A DNA stretch of 44,468 nucleotides. It comes from JBCDBW01 sp039182965 (lineage in GTDB: Bacteria; Verrucomicrobiota; Verrucomicrobiia; Verrucomicrobiales; DEV007). Below the pieces are notes generated by a model. That model was not told where the DNA came from. It made no database searches and worked only from the letters and a program-made list of their open reading frames with translations. This document shows, piece by piece, positions 1 to 9,135 of the stretch; positions within the stretch are counted from its first letter, which is position 1, and each line of letters opens with the position of its first letter. A program made the translations under genes and the position numbers. The stretch lies in the NCBI GenBank assembly GCA_039182965.1, contig JBCDBW010000023.1:1-44468 (forward strand). The letters run 5' to 3'.

Positions 1-701
1 CTCACGGTTGAGCAGTTCGTCACGCAGCTTGTCGTGGAAGCTCTCGATGAAGGCCTACTCCCACGGTGACCCCGGCTTGATGTAGAGGATCTCGATTTCG
101 AGGTCCTTCAACCAGTCCTGCACGGCGTAGGCAATGAACTCGGGCCCATTGGCGCTACGAATGTGCTCCGGTGCCCCATGGCGCTCGATCGCTTCCTCGA
201 TCACGGTGATGACGTCAATGGCCACGATGGATCTCCCCCAATGGGTGGCGAGACACTCGCGGGTGTACTCGTCGATCATCGTCAGGATGCGGAACTGGCT
301 CCCGTTGGCGGTCTGGTCGGTGATGAAGTCCCAACTCCAGACCTCGCCCCGCAGGGTTGCCTTCCTCCGCCGAGCAGTGGAAAGTCCGACTCTCCGAGCA
401 CGGCGCTGCTTCTTTCGCACCTTAAACCGACCCTCCCGGCGGATGCGTAGAACTCGCTTCTCGTTGATTACGTATCCACCTCGTCTCATCATTGCGGTGA
501 TCCTCCGATAACCGTAGCGCAGGTGCTTTTCGCTGAGCCTGACAATCTCCTGCTGCATCTCAGGGACTCCTAGCTGACTTAGCTGACCTGGTAGTAGGTC
601 GATCGGGGCACTCCAAGCGCTCGACAGGCCGCCGCCGAGCTTCCCAGCCCCTCCTCCACGGAATACTTCACCGCTCAGCGCTTGGTCGACGAGCTCACCA
701 T
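1..701 (-). pseudogene. IS3-family transposase orfB (DDE integrase), broken
   Basis: The longest open piece (55-558) shows the rve integrase core: the WSWDFITD first-Asp motif and the second-Asp region, which here reads RSANGPEF where active relatives have RSDNGPEF, so a catalytic aspartate is alanine. After GSPWE an in-frame TAG at 55-57 interrupts the match, which resumes as AFIESFHDKLRDELLNRE to the window edge. Upstream, the N-terminal part can be read from an ATG at 701 (MVSSSTKR, then AVKYSVEEGLGSSAAACRAL and GVPRSTYYQVS) but contains a TGA after codon 8. TAA and TAG stops follow, and a shift into the downstream frame occurs around 565-590. The third catalytic residue (Glu) lies in or beyond the interrupted part. 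Several unrelated lesions point to an old, dead copy rather than one sequencing error. Confidence 0.85.
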
Positions 702-961
702 TTTTTTGCGTTCACCTCCTTGAGGATATGGTTCTGCACGGAGAGCTCCGCGACGATGCGCTTTAACCGTCCGGTCTCCTCCTCGAGCGCTCGCAGACGC
801 CGCGCCTCCTCGACGTCCATCTCGCCATACTTCCAGTTCCAGGCGTAGAGCATCGCCTCACTCACGTTGTGCTTGGCAGCCACGGCCTTCACCGTGCTCT
901 CACCCTCCGCCTCGCGGAGGATCCCGATAATCTGCTCTGCGCTGAATCTGCTTCTCTTCAT
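695..961 (-). CDS. IS3-family transposase orfA (HTH protein)
   Basis: This 88-residue protein begins MKRSRFSAEQIIGILREAE, the usual start of IS3/IS911 orfA (HTH_Tnp_1). A helix-turn-helix spans about residues 8-45 (KAVAAKHNVSEAMLYAWNWKYG), and a leucine-zipper-like helix from about 50 to 85 (LRALEEETGRLKRIVAELSV) would mediate dimerisation. The gene is intact. Its end overlaps a run of seven A residues (701-707) just before the TGA. That is the place and kind of slippery run where IS3 elements make the OrfAB fusion by -1 frameshifting. With orfB destroyed, only the DNA-binding OrfA could still be made. Confidence 0.85.
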   Translation of the reverse strand: MKRSRFSAEQIIGILREAEGESTVKAVAAKHNVSEAMLYAWNWKYGEMDVEEARRLRALEEETGRLKRIVAELSVQNHILKEVNAKKW

Positions 962-1025
962 TGGTTCTGCTCTCTGATTGTGAGGCAGAACTTCACTTCT
1001 GGCACGTCCACTTTTTGGGAATCAG

Positions 1026-1358
1026 GTCAAGTGTCGCTCTCGGACCATCGCAGAAGCGCTCTTATTCTTCTCTCCCAACATATCTCCATCAGCACAGACC
1101 GATGATCGCGAATATCACCACCGGAATCCCCGACCGATGTGCGATAGGAGTCCCCTCCAATGGTCGAATGAGTATCCAGTCAAAACAGGCGTCAGCCGGG
1201 AGGATTACCAAATCGGCGAGCGGTATGTTTTTACACTCCGTTTAGATCGACAAAACCACTCACTATTGCGCTCGCAGCAAGAAGGCAAGGTCCGACAGCT
1301 TGACGCCAAATCGTGCTCCTCCACCACTTTTTCGTCGGCTCATTCCACAAACCGATGA
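1026..1358 (+). pseudogene. Unidentified open fragment next to the IS end
   Basis: From the candidate IS terminus to a TGA at 1356-1358 the plus strand stays open for about 110 codons, with no convincing start until an ATG at 1137. The part around SREDYQIGERYVFTLRLDRQ looks protein-like, but I do not recognise a family. It could be the 3' remnant of a gene interrupted by the IS, or a chance open frame. No other gene is visible between 962 and 1391. Confidence 0.2.
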
Positions 1359-1378
1359 GGCGAAAGACTCTTTCGTCC
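1357..1378. terminator. Hairpin between convergent frames
   Basis: The sequence GGCGAAAGACTCTTTCGTCC folds into a CGAAAG/CTTTCG stem with a 3-nt loop, extended by GG/CC across a one-base bulge. It lies 14 bp beyond the stop codon of the isocitrate dehydrogenase gene and directly after the stop of the open fragment at 1026-1358. There is no T-run on either side, so it may only be a 3'-end stabilising hairpin. Confidence 0.3.
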
Positions 1379-1391
1379 CCACGAACTGACG

Positions 1392-3618
1392 CTAAAACCC
1401 GGCAAGAATCCCGTTGAGCGTCCCACTAGGCCGCATCGCTGCATCGGCTTTCCCGTCGTCGGGTTGATAATACCCTCCCAAATCAACCTCGCCCCCTTGT
1501 ACGCCGTTTAATTCACCCACGATTGTTTGTTCATTCGCAGCCAGCGCCTTCGCAAGCTCGGCAAAAGCCTCTCCCAACTCCCCGTCCTGCTCTTGGCTCG
1601 CCAGCGCCTCCGCCCAATAGAGGGCCAAGTAATAGTGGCTCCCTCGGTTGTCCAAGTCTCCGCACTTCCGCGAAGGAGACTTGTCCATGAGCAAAAGCTT
1701 GGCGGTCGCCTCATCTAACGTCGCAGATAAAATTTTCGCCTTCTCGTTACCGTGAACAGCCGCCAAATGCTCCAACGAAACCGCCAACGCCAAAAACTCC
1801 CCTAGCGAATCCCATCGTAAATGATTCTGCGCCACAAACGACTGAACATGCTTTGGTGCCGACCCGCCTGCCCCTGTCTCAAATAATCCACCCCCATTCA
1901 TCAGTGGCACAATCGAAAGCATCTTGGCACTTGTCCCAAGCTCAAGGATGGGAAACAAATCAGTTAAGTAGTCCCGTAAAACGTTCCCTGTTACTGAGAT
2001 AGTATTCTCTCCGGACCTTGTCCGTTCCAACGTAAAACGCGTCGCATCCGCCGGCGCCATGATGTGAAACTCCAAGCCCTCAGTATCATGGTCCTTCAAA
2101 TACAGATTCACTTTGTTGATCAACTGTTCGTCATGCGCCCGCGTTTTATCGAGCCAAAACACCGCTGGCCAACCCGTTGCCCGAGCACGAGAAACCGCCA
2201 ATTTCACCCAATCCTGAATCGGCCCGTCTTTGACTTGGCACATCCTCCAGACGTCGCCCTCTTCCACCTCGTGCTCCAAAAGCGTTTTTCCCTGATCGCT
2301 CAATATCCGTACAAATCCGGCTCCTGACATTTCAAAAGTCTTGTCATGCGAGCCATACTCCTCCGCCTTCTGGGCCATCAATCCAACATTCGGAACAGTT
2401 CCCATCGTCACCGGATCGAAGGCGCCATGCTCCTTACAGAACGCGACGGTTGCTTCATATACTCCGGAATAACTGCTGTCAGGAATCACCGCCAAGGTAT
2501 CTTGGAGTTCGCCCGCTCCGTTCCACATCTGACCGGAACTTCGGATCATTGCGGGCATCGAGGCATCAATGATGACGTCACTCGGCACATTCAGATTGGT
2601 AATCCCTTTGTCTGAATTAACCATTGCGAGATCCGGACCCGACTCATAACACGCCGCAATATCCGCCTCGATCAGCGCCCGCTCCTCCTCAGGTATCCCT
2701 TCAATCTTGCTGAGCAGGTCTCCAAATCCGTTGTTAAAATCAATTCCTAGCTCATCAAAACGGCTGCCATGCTTGGCGATTAAATCCTTGAAATACACCC
2801 TTACCGCATGCCCGAAAAGAATGGGGTCTGACACCTTCATCATGGTGGCCTTTAGGTGTAAGGAAAAAAGAAGTCCCCTTTCCTTTGCTACGGCGACTTG
2901 CTCCTCCAAAAATGCCATGAGCGCCCGTTTACTCATCACTGAAGCATCAATGACCTCACCCGCCTGCAGCGGTATCTCTCCTTTCAAGACCGTCTCTGCG
3001 CCTGCCTCGTCTACAAAAACAATCCGAACGTCGCCAGCTGCTTCCGTCGTAAGCGACTTTTCGTTCGAACGGAAATCATTGCCCCCCATGCTGACCACTT
3101 CAGTCTGGGATTGGTCCGGCCATTCACCCATGGAGTGGGGGTTCGCTCTTGCATATTCCTTTACCGCCTTTGGTGCTCGCCGATCGGAATTTCCCTCGCG
3201 TAACACCGGATTCACCGCACTGCCCTTGATCCGGTCATAACGCGCTTTGATAACCTCCTCTTCCTCGTTCGACGGCTCCTCCGGATAACTGGGCAAGTCA
3301 TATCCCTGCCCCTGCAGTTCCTCAATGGCCGCCTTCATTTGCGGAATCGAAGCGCTAATATTCGGCAACTTGATGACATTTGCCTCAGGCTCGTTTACAA
3401 GGTCTCCCAATTCCGCCAACGCATCCGGAATTCTTTGCTCGTCTGTCAAACACTCAGGAAACACGGCAATAATCCGTCCCGCCAACGAGATATCTCTGAG
3501 CTCCTACACCAATTCCGGATGTCCCGACAAAGGCTTCCACGATCGGCAAAAACGAACGCGTTGCTAGCGCTGGAGCTTCATCCGTTTTCGTGTAAATAAT
3601 GGTTGGCTTGTCAAACAT
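1392..3618 (-). CDS. icd: Monomeric NADP-dependent isocitrate dehydrogenase, frameshifted
   Basis: The enzyme oxidatively decarboxylates isocitrate to 2-oxoglutarate in the TCA cycle and makes NADPH in the cytoplasm. The main frame (1392-3485, about 697 codons) matches the single-chain IDH-II family throughout, for example AGRIIAVFPE, ANVIKLPNISASIPQ, RKCGDLDNRGSHYYLALYW and a C-terminal AAMRPSGTLN. It has no proper start: it would begin at a TTG inside the conserved LAGRII stretch. The missing N-terminus (MFDKPTIIYTKTDEAPALAT and following) lies in the adjacent frame from an ATG at 3618. Removing one of two C bases at 3503-3504 joins ...SGIGV to ELRDISLAGRII and restores about 741 residues, the normal length. 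The rest of the gene looks fully conserved, so this is either a sequencing/assembly error or a very recent inactivation. The IS3 remnant lies downstream, and a divergent GNAT gene starts 166 bp upstream. Confidence 0.9.
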
Positions 3619-3784
3619 CGGCTTGGCTGTCTGCGGCTGAAATCGTGGGCAGGAACGCCTAAGAAATAAGCGTCTTCCCGCCAAAAGCAATCCCAAAACC
3701 CGCAAAGCTACTTTCCTTTTTTCTTGAAGTTGCGCCGCTCTGCCATCCCACTCAGAATTCTGATTTTCGAAGGTCCCCGCCGAC

Positions 3785-4282
3785 ATGCTCCCAAAGATGA
3801 ACGATCTCCTCGTCAAACTTTACGAACTGCCTCCACATGAGCGTTTTCCCGAGAAGGCTTCCTCCAACTCCTTCATCGTTCGCCGCGCCATTGCACCGGA
3901 AAAAAGCCTCATAACCAAATGGGTAGACACTCGCTTTGGAACCCCTTGGGCCGACGAAACCACCGGTGCTTTTTCGAGGCAACCGGTCAGCTGCATGGTC
4001 GCTCACACAATCTCGGGGGATCGCCTCCTCGGTTTCGCCTGTTACCACTCGCCATTCCTCGGTTTCTTTGGGCCTATGGGCGTAGAAGAAACTTCACAGC
4101 GAAAAGGTGTCGGCACCAATCTCCTCCTCCAATCCCTGTATGCCATCCGCAGCGAAGGCTACGCCTATGCCATCATCGGTCAGGCCTCTTCCCATGAATT
4201 CTACGAAAGAACCGTCGGTGCCGTTCCCATCCCTGGCTCCTCTCCCGGCCCATATGCTAGTCAGCTCCGGCACACGACCTGA
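3785..4282 (+). CDS. GNAT-family N-acetyltransferase
   Basis: This 165-residue cytoplasmic protein is a likely acetyl-CoA-dependent N-acyltransferase of unknown substrate. The acetyl-CoA-binding signature is seen as SQRKGVGTNLLLQSL (about residues 104-118), followed by a C-terminal strand/helix typical of GNATs (YAYAIIGQASSHEFYERTVGA). The SSHEFYERT portion corresponds to the usual FYE/FYR element near the active site. A second ATG at 3797 is an equally plausible start. The gene is transcribed divergently from isocitrate dehydrogenase and convergently with the YfhO-type gene, whose stop lies 14 bp away, so it appears to be a single-gene unit. Confidence 0.7.
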   Translation: MLPKMNDLLVKLYELPPHERFPEKASSNSFIVRRAIAPEKSLITKWVDTRFGTPWADETTGAFSRQPVSCMVAHTISGDRLLGFACYHSPFLGFFGPMGVEETSQRKGVGTNLLLQSLYAIRSEGYAYAIIGQASSHEFYERTVGAVPIPGSSPGPYASQLRHTT

Positions 4283-4296
4283 TACCCTTCCCCGTA

Positions 4297-6657
4297 TCAC
4301 TTTCTCGACGTGCGACGATGCTTGCGACGGAACCAGAGTAGATAGATAACCGATCCGACGGCAGCTAAAAGACTAACGACGATTCCAAATCCTAAGGTTC
4401 GCGGCCAGTAGTAAATCTTCAGTCGATGAATCCCCTCCGCTAGCGGTATACCTCGAAGCGCATAGTTGGCGGGGATTATCCGATAATCCTCCTGCGCCCC
4501 TCCCTTGCCGAGACGCTTCACTCTCCACCCCTTGCTGAAGGGATCCGTCATGAGAAGAATCGCCGGACGAGCAGTCTCTACTGACACAATGATCTCGTCA
4601 GTATCCTCACTTTCGATCTCCCAGCTCCCGATGGGCCCATCCATACTCGCCCCAGATATGGTAACACCTGGTTCCTCTTCCAAAACCACTTGGCTCAGAG
4701 GTTCGAAAGATTCGCTTAACACCGTGTTTAGGATGACGTCACGGTCGGCCAATACCAAATAGTTTGGAATTAACTCGAACCGTCTCAACGGTTCAGTGCT
4801 GAAATTCATCAACGCGACGCCGCCATCCTCTCCCCGCTGAAAAACATACTCGCCCCGCAATAGTCGCCACGCCGCGTGAGGCCTGTTGAGGGGAACATGC
4901 TGACCCGCGTTATCAGGATCGAGCCCCTGCGTCGCCGTCATGAACTCGGCATATCGCTTGATCACCCCGGGATCATCACCCCAAAGATCGGATATGCCGG
5001 TAATCATACCCCGATTCGTTCCCGTAACGTCCAACGCTCGTAAATCGTCGGGATTGCCACCGATCGACTGCTCCTGAACACCGAAGTTCAATGTGCTCAA
5101 AGCGAATGATGCTTGATGCTTCCCGGCGAAAAAAAGTAGCTCGACCACCCCAAAAGCCAACAGAACATATCCCACAATAGGACGACGTCGCATCGCCGTC
5201 ACGCCAAGGATAAAGATCAAGACCATCAATCCTGCCATCCAAAAGCCATTTGCCGCCTGACGAAGCGCCACTTCCCCAAACTCTTCTGCAAAGTAAGTCT
5301 CCTCATTTACATGAGTAACATCACCCCCCTTCCATATCGCCCTCCGAACGATCGTCCACAACCCTGATTCTCCATCTCCCGCGCGGATGATTCCGCCTAA
5401 ACCCCACAGAATTGCCAACCCGATCCCACCCGAAACCAGTAGCCGCCTGCTCTTTCGCAAATCGGGCTTTGCCAAAACAAAATCCGCTCCCAAGCCTGCA
5501 AGAACCGACACCATGAGCGCGAAGAAGAAAATGAACTTTGATGTCCCGCGAAAAAGACTAAACCCGGGTACTACTTGATAAAACACATCAAATACCAACG
5601 TGTATTTCCCCATCGCCAGAATGAGAGCAACCGCGCCGACGATCCCAAGCACCGTTCGCTCCCGCCGCCTTTCTCCCCTCGCAAAGAGTCCCACCATCGC
5701 AAAACACAGCGCGATCACCCCGCAAAACGCGATCATTTCCCAATACAACCAATACCCCCAATACCGCAGCACCTTTTCATCTCCAAAAACTCCCGGAACA
5801 AGAATCGATAGCAAGTTGCTGGGCGGAAAGGAGTAGGACCCAGCAAACTCTTTCCCCGTACCTCCGCTCCGTACTCCCTCGCCACTTGCCTCAAGTCCCG
5901 GAAGAAGTTGCGCCGCCGAAAGCAAGGCTCCCAATAGATACATTCCCATAAAACCAGCCAAAAACGTTCCTCGCCGTTCCTTGATGGAAATGAACGTGGT
6001 CAGAATCACGTAAAGCGAAACGACCAGTCCTGTGTAGTAAACATATTGCGGATGCCCCGCCAGTATCTGCATGGCCACAACAAACCCGCCAAAGATCACC
6101 CATGAACCGTGCCTTGATTGCTCCCACCCGTGGATACAAAGGATCAGCCATGGTATCCACGCCATCACACACAAATTCGTCAAATGCCCAGCGTAAATGT
6201 GTAAAAAAAATGGCGCCGAAAACATTAGACAGATACCTCCGAAAACGGCCGCCGCCTGCCTCGTCCCCATAAGCCGAAGCCACAAATACACTCCGCTCGC
6301 TAACCACCAAGAATGAAACGCGATACTCCAATTGATCGCTTTCGCCAACGGAAGAACCGCAAAAATCCAATTGGGCGGATAAAGAAGTGCAGACTGGAAA
6401 CCGCTAAAGTAGGGCATGCCTCCATAAACCATCGGGGTCCACAATGGAAAGTTCCCGCTCGCAATTTCTGAAAATCCAAAATGGCGCCAGCCCGCAAACT
6501 GCCGATACACATCCGCAACTTGCAACGACAATACGAGGTCGCCCGGTAAAAAAAGAAATTTGAAGAAAAAAACCAACGCTAACAAAGCCAACATCGCTAA
6601 ACCAGCCCACCAAGTCTCCCACCATCTCAGTTCACCCGTTGCGTCCGGTCTTGTCAT
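4297..6657 (-). CDS. YfhO-family multi-spanning membrane protein
   Basis: This 786-residue integral membrane protein has about a dozen hydrophobic segments in its first 500 residues, beginning with WWAGLAMLALLALVFFFKFL at about 12-32. It then has a soluble, beta-rich C-terminal region of about 250 residues and a last membrane helix before a basic tail (WFRRKHRRTSRK). The extracytoplasmic loop after TM1, with D-V-Y-R-Q-F followed by G-N-F-P-L-W and Y-G-G-M-P-Y, is typical of YfhO/GT-C-like proteins (PF09586). In Firmicutes such proteins glycosylate cell-wall or lipid-linked polymers from polyprenyl-phosphate sugars. The gene is last in the galM-Gfo/Idh-GT9-YfhO run, 43 bp after GT9, which suggests envelope glycan assembly. 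The precise substrate is unknown. Confidence 0.75.
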   Translation of the reverse strand: MTRPDATGELRWWETWWAGLAMLALLALVFFFKFLFLPGDLVLSLQVADVYRQFAGWRHFGFSEIASGNFPLWTPMVYGGMPYFSGFQSALLYPPNWIFAVLPLAKAINWSIAFHSWWLASGVYLWLRLMGTRQAAAVFGGICLMFSAPFFLHIYAGHLTNLCVMAWIPWLILCIHGWEQSRHGSWVIFGGFVVAMQILAGHPQYVYYTGLVVSLYVILTTFISIKERRGTFLAGFMGMYLLGALLSAAQLLPGLEASGEGVRSGGTGKEFAGSYSFPPSNLLSILVPGVFGDEKVLRYWGYWLYWEMIAFCGVIALCFAMVGLFARGERRRERTVLGIVGAVALILAMGKYTLVFDVFYQVVPGFSLFRGTSKFIFFFALMVSVLAGLGADFVLAKPDLRKSRRLLVSGGIGLAILWGLGGIIRAGDGESGLWTIVRRAIWKGGDVTHVNEETYFAEEFGEVALRQAANGFWMAGLMVLIFILGVTAMRRRPIVGYVLLAFGVVELLFFAGKHQASFALSTLNFGVQEQSIGGNPDDLRALDVTGTNRGMITGISDLWGDDPGVIKRYAEFMTATQGLDPDNAGQHVPLNRPHAAWRLLRGEYVFQRGEDGGVALMNFSTEPLRRFELIPNYLVLADRDVILNTVLSESFEPLSQVVLEEEPGVTISGASMDGPIGSWEIESEDTDEIIVSVETARPAILLMTDPFSKGWRVKRLGKGGAQEDYRIIPANYALRGIPLAEGIHRLKIYYWPRTLGFGIVVSLLAAVGSVIYLLWFRRKHRRTSRK

Positions 6658-6700
6658 CGCGTCAGAACTCGCCCCTGGTCACACTCTTCCAATTCCAGGC

Positions 6701-8035
6701 TCACCCTTCCCTCCCGACGGACACTTTCGCGCCCGAATCAGAGTCTTTTTGCAACGGAGCACGCCTGTCCAAAACGTCCATCACGGTCTGAAACACATCA
6801 TCGATCCCGATCTTCTCCATGCAGTTGTTGTCCTCCGAAGGCGCTTGACGATTGTTTAAAGCGTTCACACACGGCGTGAATGCGGTCGCCCCCCACAACA
6901 AATGGGCTCTCGAAGAACGAGAACCGAATAACCCGGGCGTCTCCGGCCCAAACAAAGTCACGCAATCCATTGTCGTTAGCGACGCAAAATGAGCCGGACC
7001 GCTGTCATTCGTAACCATCACCTCGGCAACAGAATACAAAATCAACAGCTCGCGCAAACTCGTCCGCCCCGCCATACTAAAACACCGCGGATGTCCGACT
7101 CTATTGATCAATTCAGCTGCTCCCACCGCTTCGTCCCCGCCTCCAGTCAATGCAATGACGATATCCGGCCGTTGTCTCAAAAGACGGTTTGCCAATTCGA
7201 TATAGTTTTCCTCGGGCCAGCGCCGCAACGGAAGCATGTCGCTGCAATTTGCGTTCAAAAGAACCAAGGGTGCCTCACCCGCCTCACTTCCACCAGCCTT
7301 CTTCAAAAGCTCACGCAAACCCTTCTTCTCCTCTTCAGACACCACAAATTCCGGATAGTCACCGTCTCTCACCTCCAAAATGAATCGCGTCTTCACGGGC
7401 CCCGTCCGATCCATATGTCCAAGACTGAGCCGAATCTCACTTTCAAAACAGGGCAACGCAGCTTCCGCTTGCTCCAAAGCTTCCACCAAAAGTCGAAACG
7501 CGTCCGTCGTATGCAGATGATGATTGAAAAATAGACGATGAGTCATCAGGTCCCCTCGATACGGCCCTTCGCCACTAAAACCATGGTAACCCACACGCAC
7601 GCGCGCGCCGGTGAGATAAGAAATCACCGCTGTAGAACGCGCGAAAAATTCCAAATCAACACACCCGTCAATCTCCTTCGCACGCACATGTCTCAGAGCT
7701 CTAAGAGCATCTCCAATCACCTCAACCAAATTGGATGTCCGAATGATGATGACGTTCTCATGTGGGATCAATCCCAACTGATCCAGAATGAAACGGTTCT
7801 CTTCAAAAACTAAAAAGAAGACGTTGCCCGCCCCATAGCGCTCCACAGCATCTCGCAATGCTCGGTAAGCCAAGACCGTAGAGCCTTGCTCCGCAAGCTT
7901 TACAAATAGAACCCGCTGCGGCGATTCCAACTCCTTGCTGGGAGCTAGCTGCAGCATCTTGCGGCAAAGCGTGAGAAAAAAACATGACGGCACTCCCAAG
8001 AGGCGGTCAAAAAGTCGCATGGAAGCTATATTCAT
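6701..8035 (-). CDS. Glycosyltransferase family 9 (heptosyltransferase-like)
   Basis: This 444-residue GT-B protein belongs to the ADP-heptose:LPS heptosyltransferase family (GT9), cytoplasmic and probably membrane-associated. The N-terminal Rossmann domain begins RVLFVKLAEQGSTVLAYRAL (about 40-60), with the acidic residue position occupied by E. The C-terminal nucleotide-sugar site is seen at LVLLNANCSDMLPLRRWPEE and at NDSGPAHFASL followed by TLFGPETPGLFG. The start shares an ATGA with the stop of the upstream oxidoreductase, so the two are translationally coupled. Neighbours suggest transfer of a sugar onto LPS core or another envelope glycan. The donor cannot be read from sequence, and no heptose biosynthesis genes are in view. 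Confidence 0.85.
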   Translation of the reverse strand: MNIASMRLFDRLLGVPSCFFLTLCRKMLQLAPSKELESPQRVLFVKLAEQGSTVLAYRALRDAVERYGAGNVFFLVFEENRFILDQLGLIPHENVIIIRTSNLVEVIGDALRALRHVRAKEIDGCVDLEFFARSTAVISYLTGARVRVGYHGFSGEGPYRGDLMTHRLFFNHHLHTTDAFRLLVEALEQAEAALPCFESEIRLSLGHMDRTGPVKTRFILEVRDGDYPEFVVSEEEKKGLRELLKKAGGSEAGEAPLVLLNANCSDMLPLRRWPEENYIELANRLLRQRPDIVIALTGGGDEAVGAAELINRVGHPRCFSMAGRTSLRELLILYSVAEVMVTNDSGPAHFASLTTMDCVTLFGPETPGLFGSRSSRAHLLWGATAFTPCVNALNNRQAPSEDNNCMEKIGIDDVFQTVMDVLDRRAPLQKDSDSGAKVSVGREG

Positions 8036-9099
8036 TTCACTTCCGCCAGCGCCTGCGCTTTAAGGCAAAGTTCCGCCGCCCTGAATGCATGTTCTTGGGT
8101 CATCGCCTTTTCAGTCCGATCGATACAATCAAGCACAAGCCGCCCAAAGTAGGGGAAGCCCACCTTCCCGGCAAGTTCCATATGCTCCTCACCGCCCTCT
8201 GTCACTAAATACAAATGCTCACCCCCTGCCTGCGTCGCCACGTTAGTATACTTCCGGAGCTCAATCGTGCCCTTCGTCCCCGTAATTATCGTCCGTCCAT
8301 CACCCCATACGCCCAACCCGTCCGGAGTAAACCAATCCACGCGAATGTAATTCGACGCCCCGTTGTCCGCCACCAATACCGCTTCCCCAAAATCCTCAAG
8401 CTCCGGATACTCCGGATTCGCATAGTTCGCTACCCGCGCATAGGTCACCTCCGCATTTTCCGCACCGGCGTAGTGCAGAAATTGCTCAAATTGGTGGCTC
8501 CCGATGTCGGTCAGTATCCCGCCATATTGCGCCTTCTTGAAGAACCAATCCGGCCGCTGCGCCGCACTCAACCGATGCGGTCCCAGACCAATAACCTGAA
8601 CGACCTCCCCAATCACTCCATCTTGTATCAAGTCACCCGCATGCATGGCACACTCCACATGCAGACGCTCACTGAAATAAACCATGTATTTCCGCCCTGT
8701 GCGAGCAACCGCCTCGCGCGCGTCCGCAAGTTGCTCCAAACTGGTAAACGGTGTCTTATCCGTAAAATAGTCTTTTCCCGCTTCCATGACACGAATGCCC
8801 AAGGGGCCCCGCTCTGACGGAATCGCCGCAGCCGCGATCAACTTTATCTCATCATCCTCTAACAGGCGCTCCAAGCAGTCCACAGGTCTCGCCCGTGGAT
8901 AGGTTTCGCAGAATGCCTCCATCTTCGCAGGATCCGGATCATACACGTATCGAAGTTCCGCGCCTGCTTCAATAAGGCCATTGCACTGACCATAGATGTG
9001 ACCGTGATCGAGGGCAGTCGCCGCAAAACAAAACTCCCCTGCCTCTACAACCGGCGCAGGCTTCCCGCTGGGCGCATAATTCATTCCGTCTCTACCCAT
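8032..9099 (-). CDS. Gfo/Idh/MocA-family oxidoreductase
   Basis: This 355-residue protein has a divergent N-terminal NAD(P)-binding domain (FCFAATALDHGHIYGQCNGL, then the acidic YDPDP after beta-2). The usual EKP catalytic-lysine motif is replaced by FTDKTPF (around residue 115-121), which keeps the lysine. The C-terminal sheet domain contains GGILTDIGSHQFEQFL, whose GSHQ histidine corresponds to the family's catalytic His. It would oxidise or reduce a sugar or sugar-like polyol using NAD(P). An ATG at 9084 (MNYAPSGKP) is an alternative start. It lies 36 bp after the galM-like gene and overlaps the GT9 gene by 4 bp, so its product may feed envelope or scavenged-sugar metabolism. Confidence 0.8.
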   Translation of the reverse strand: MGRDGMNYAPSGKPAPVVEAGEFCFAATALDHGHIYGQCNGLIEAGAELRYVYDPDPAKMEAFCETYPRARPVDCLERLLEDDEIKLIAAAAIPSERGPLGIRVMEAGKDYFTDKTPFTSLEQLADAREAVARTGRKYMVYFSERLHVECAMHAGDLIQDGVIGEVVQVIGLGPHRLSAAQRPDWFFKKAQYGGILTDIGSHQFEQFLHYAGAENAEVTYARVANYANPEYPELEDFGEAVLVADNGASNYIRVDWFTPDGLGVWGDGRTIITGTKGTIELRKYTNVATQAGGEHLYLVTEGGEEHMELAGKVGFPYFGRLVLDCIDRTEKAMTQEHAFRAAELCLKAQALAEVK

Positions 9100-9135
9100 T
9101 CAGCATGCTTTCCAAGTCTCGCGTTCCATCTTCAA

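Larger units (their letters stand above)
1..1024 (-). mobile_element. Decayed IS3-family insertion sequence (partial)
   Basis: Two consecutive minus-strand reading frames have the IS3 layout: a short HTH protein (orfA, 695-961) followed by a DDE integrase (orfB, below 701) in a shifted frame. The element runs off the left edge, so its far terminus and any target-site duplication cannot be seen. A candidate orfA-side terminus reads TGATTCCCAAAAAGTGGACG going inward from about 1024; the TG start suits IS3 ends, but without the other inverted repeat this is a guess. The element lies just downstream of the isocitrate dehydrogenase gene. OrfB carries several independent lesions, so the copy cannot move on its own. 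Confidence 0.8.

Noticed and set aside
1137..1358. Independent small gene starting at the ATG at 1137
   Set aside because: The frame is open well upstream of this ATG to the IS border, and no ribosome-binding site is seen; listed instead as a fragment.
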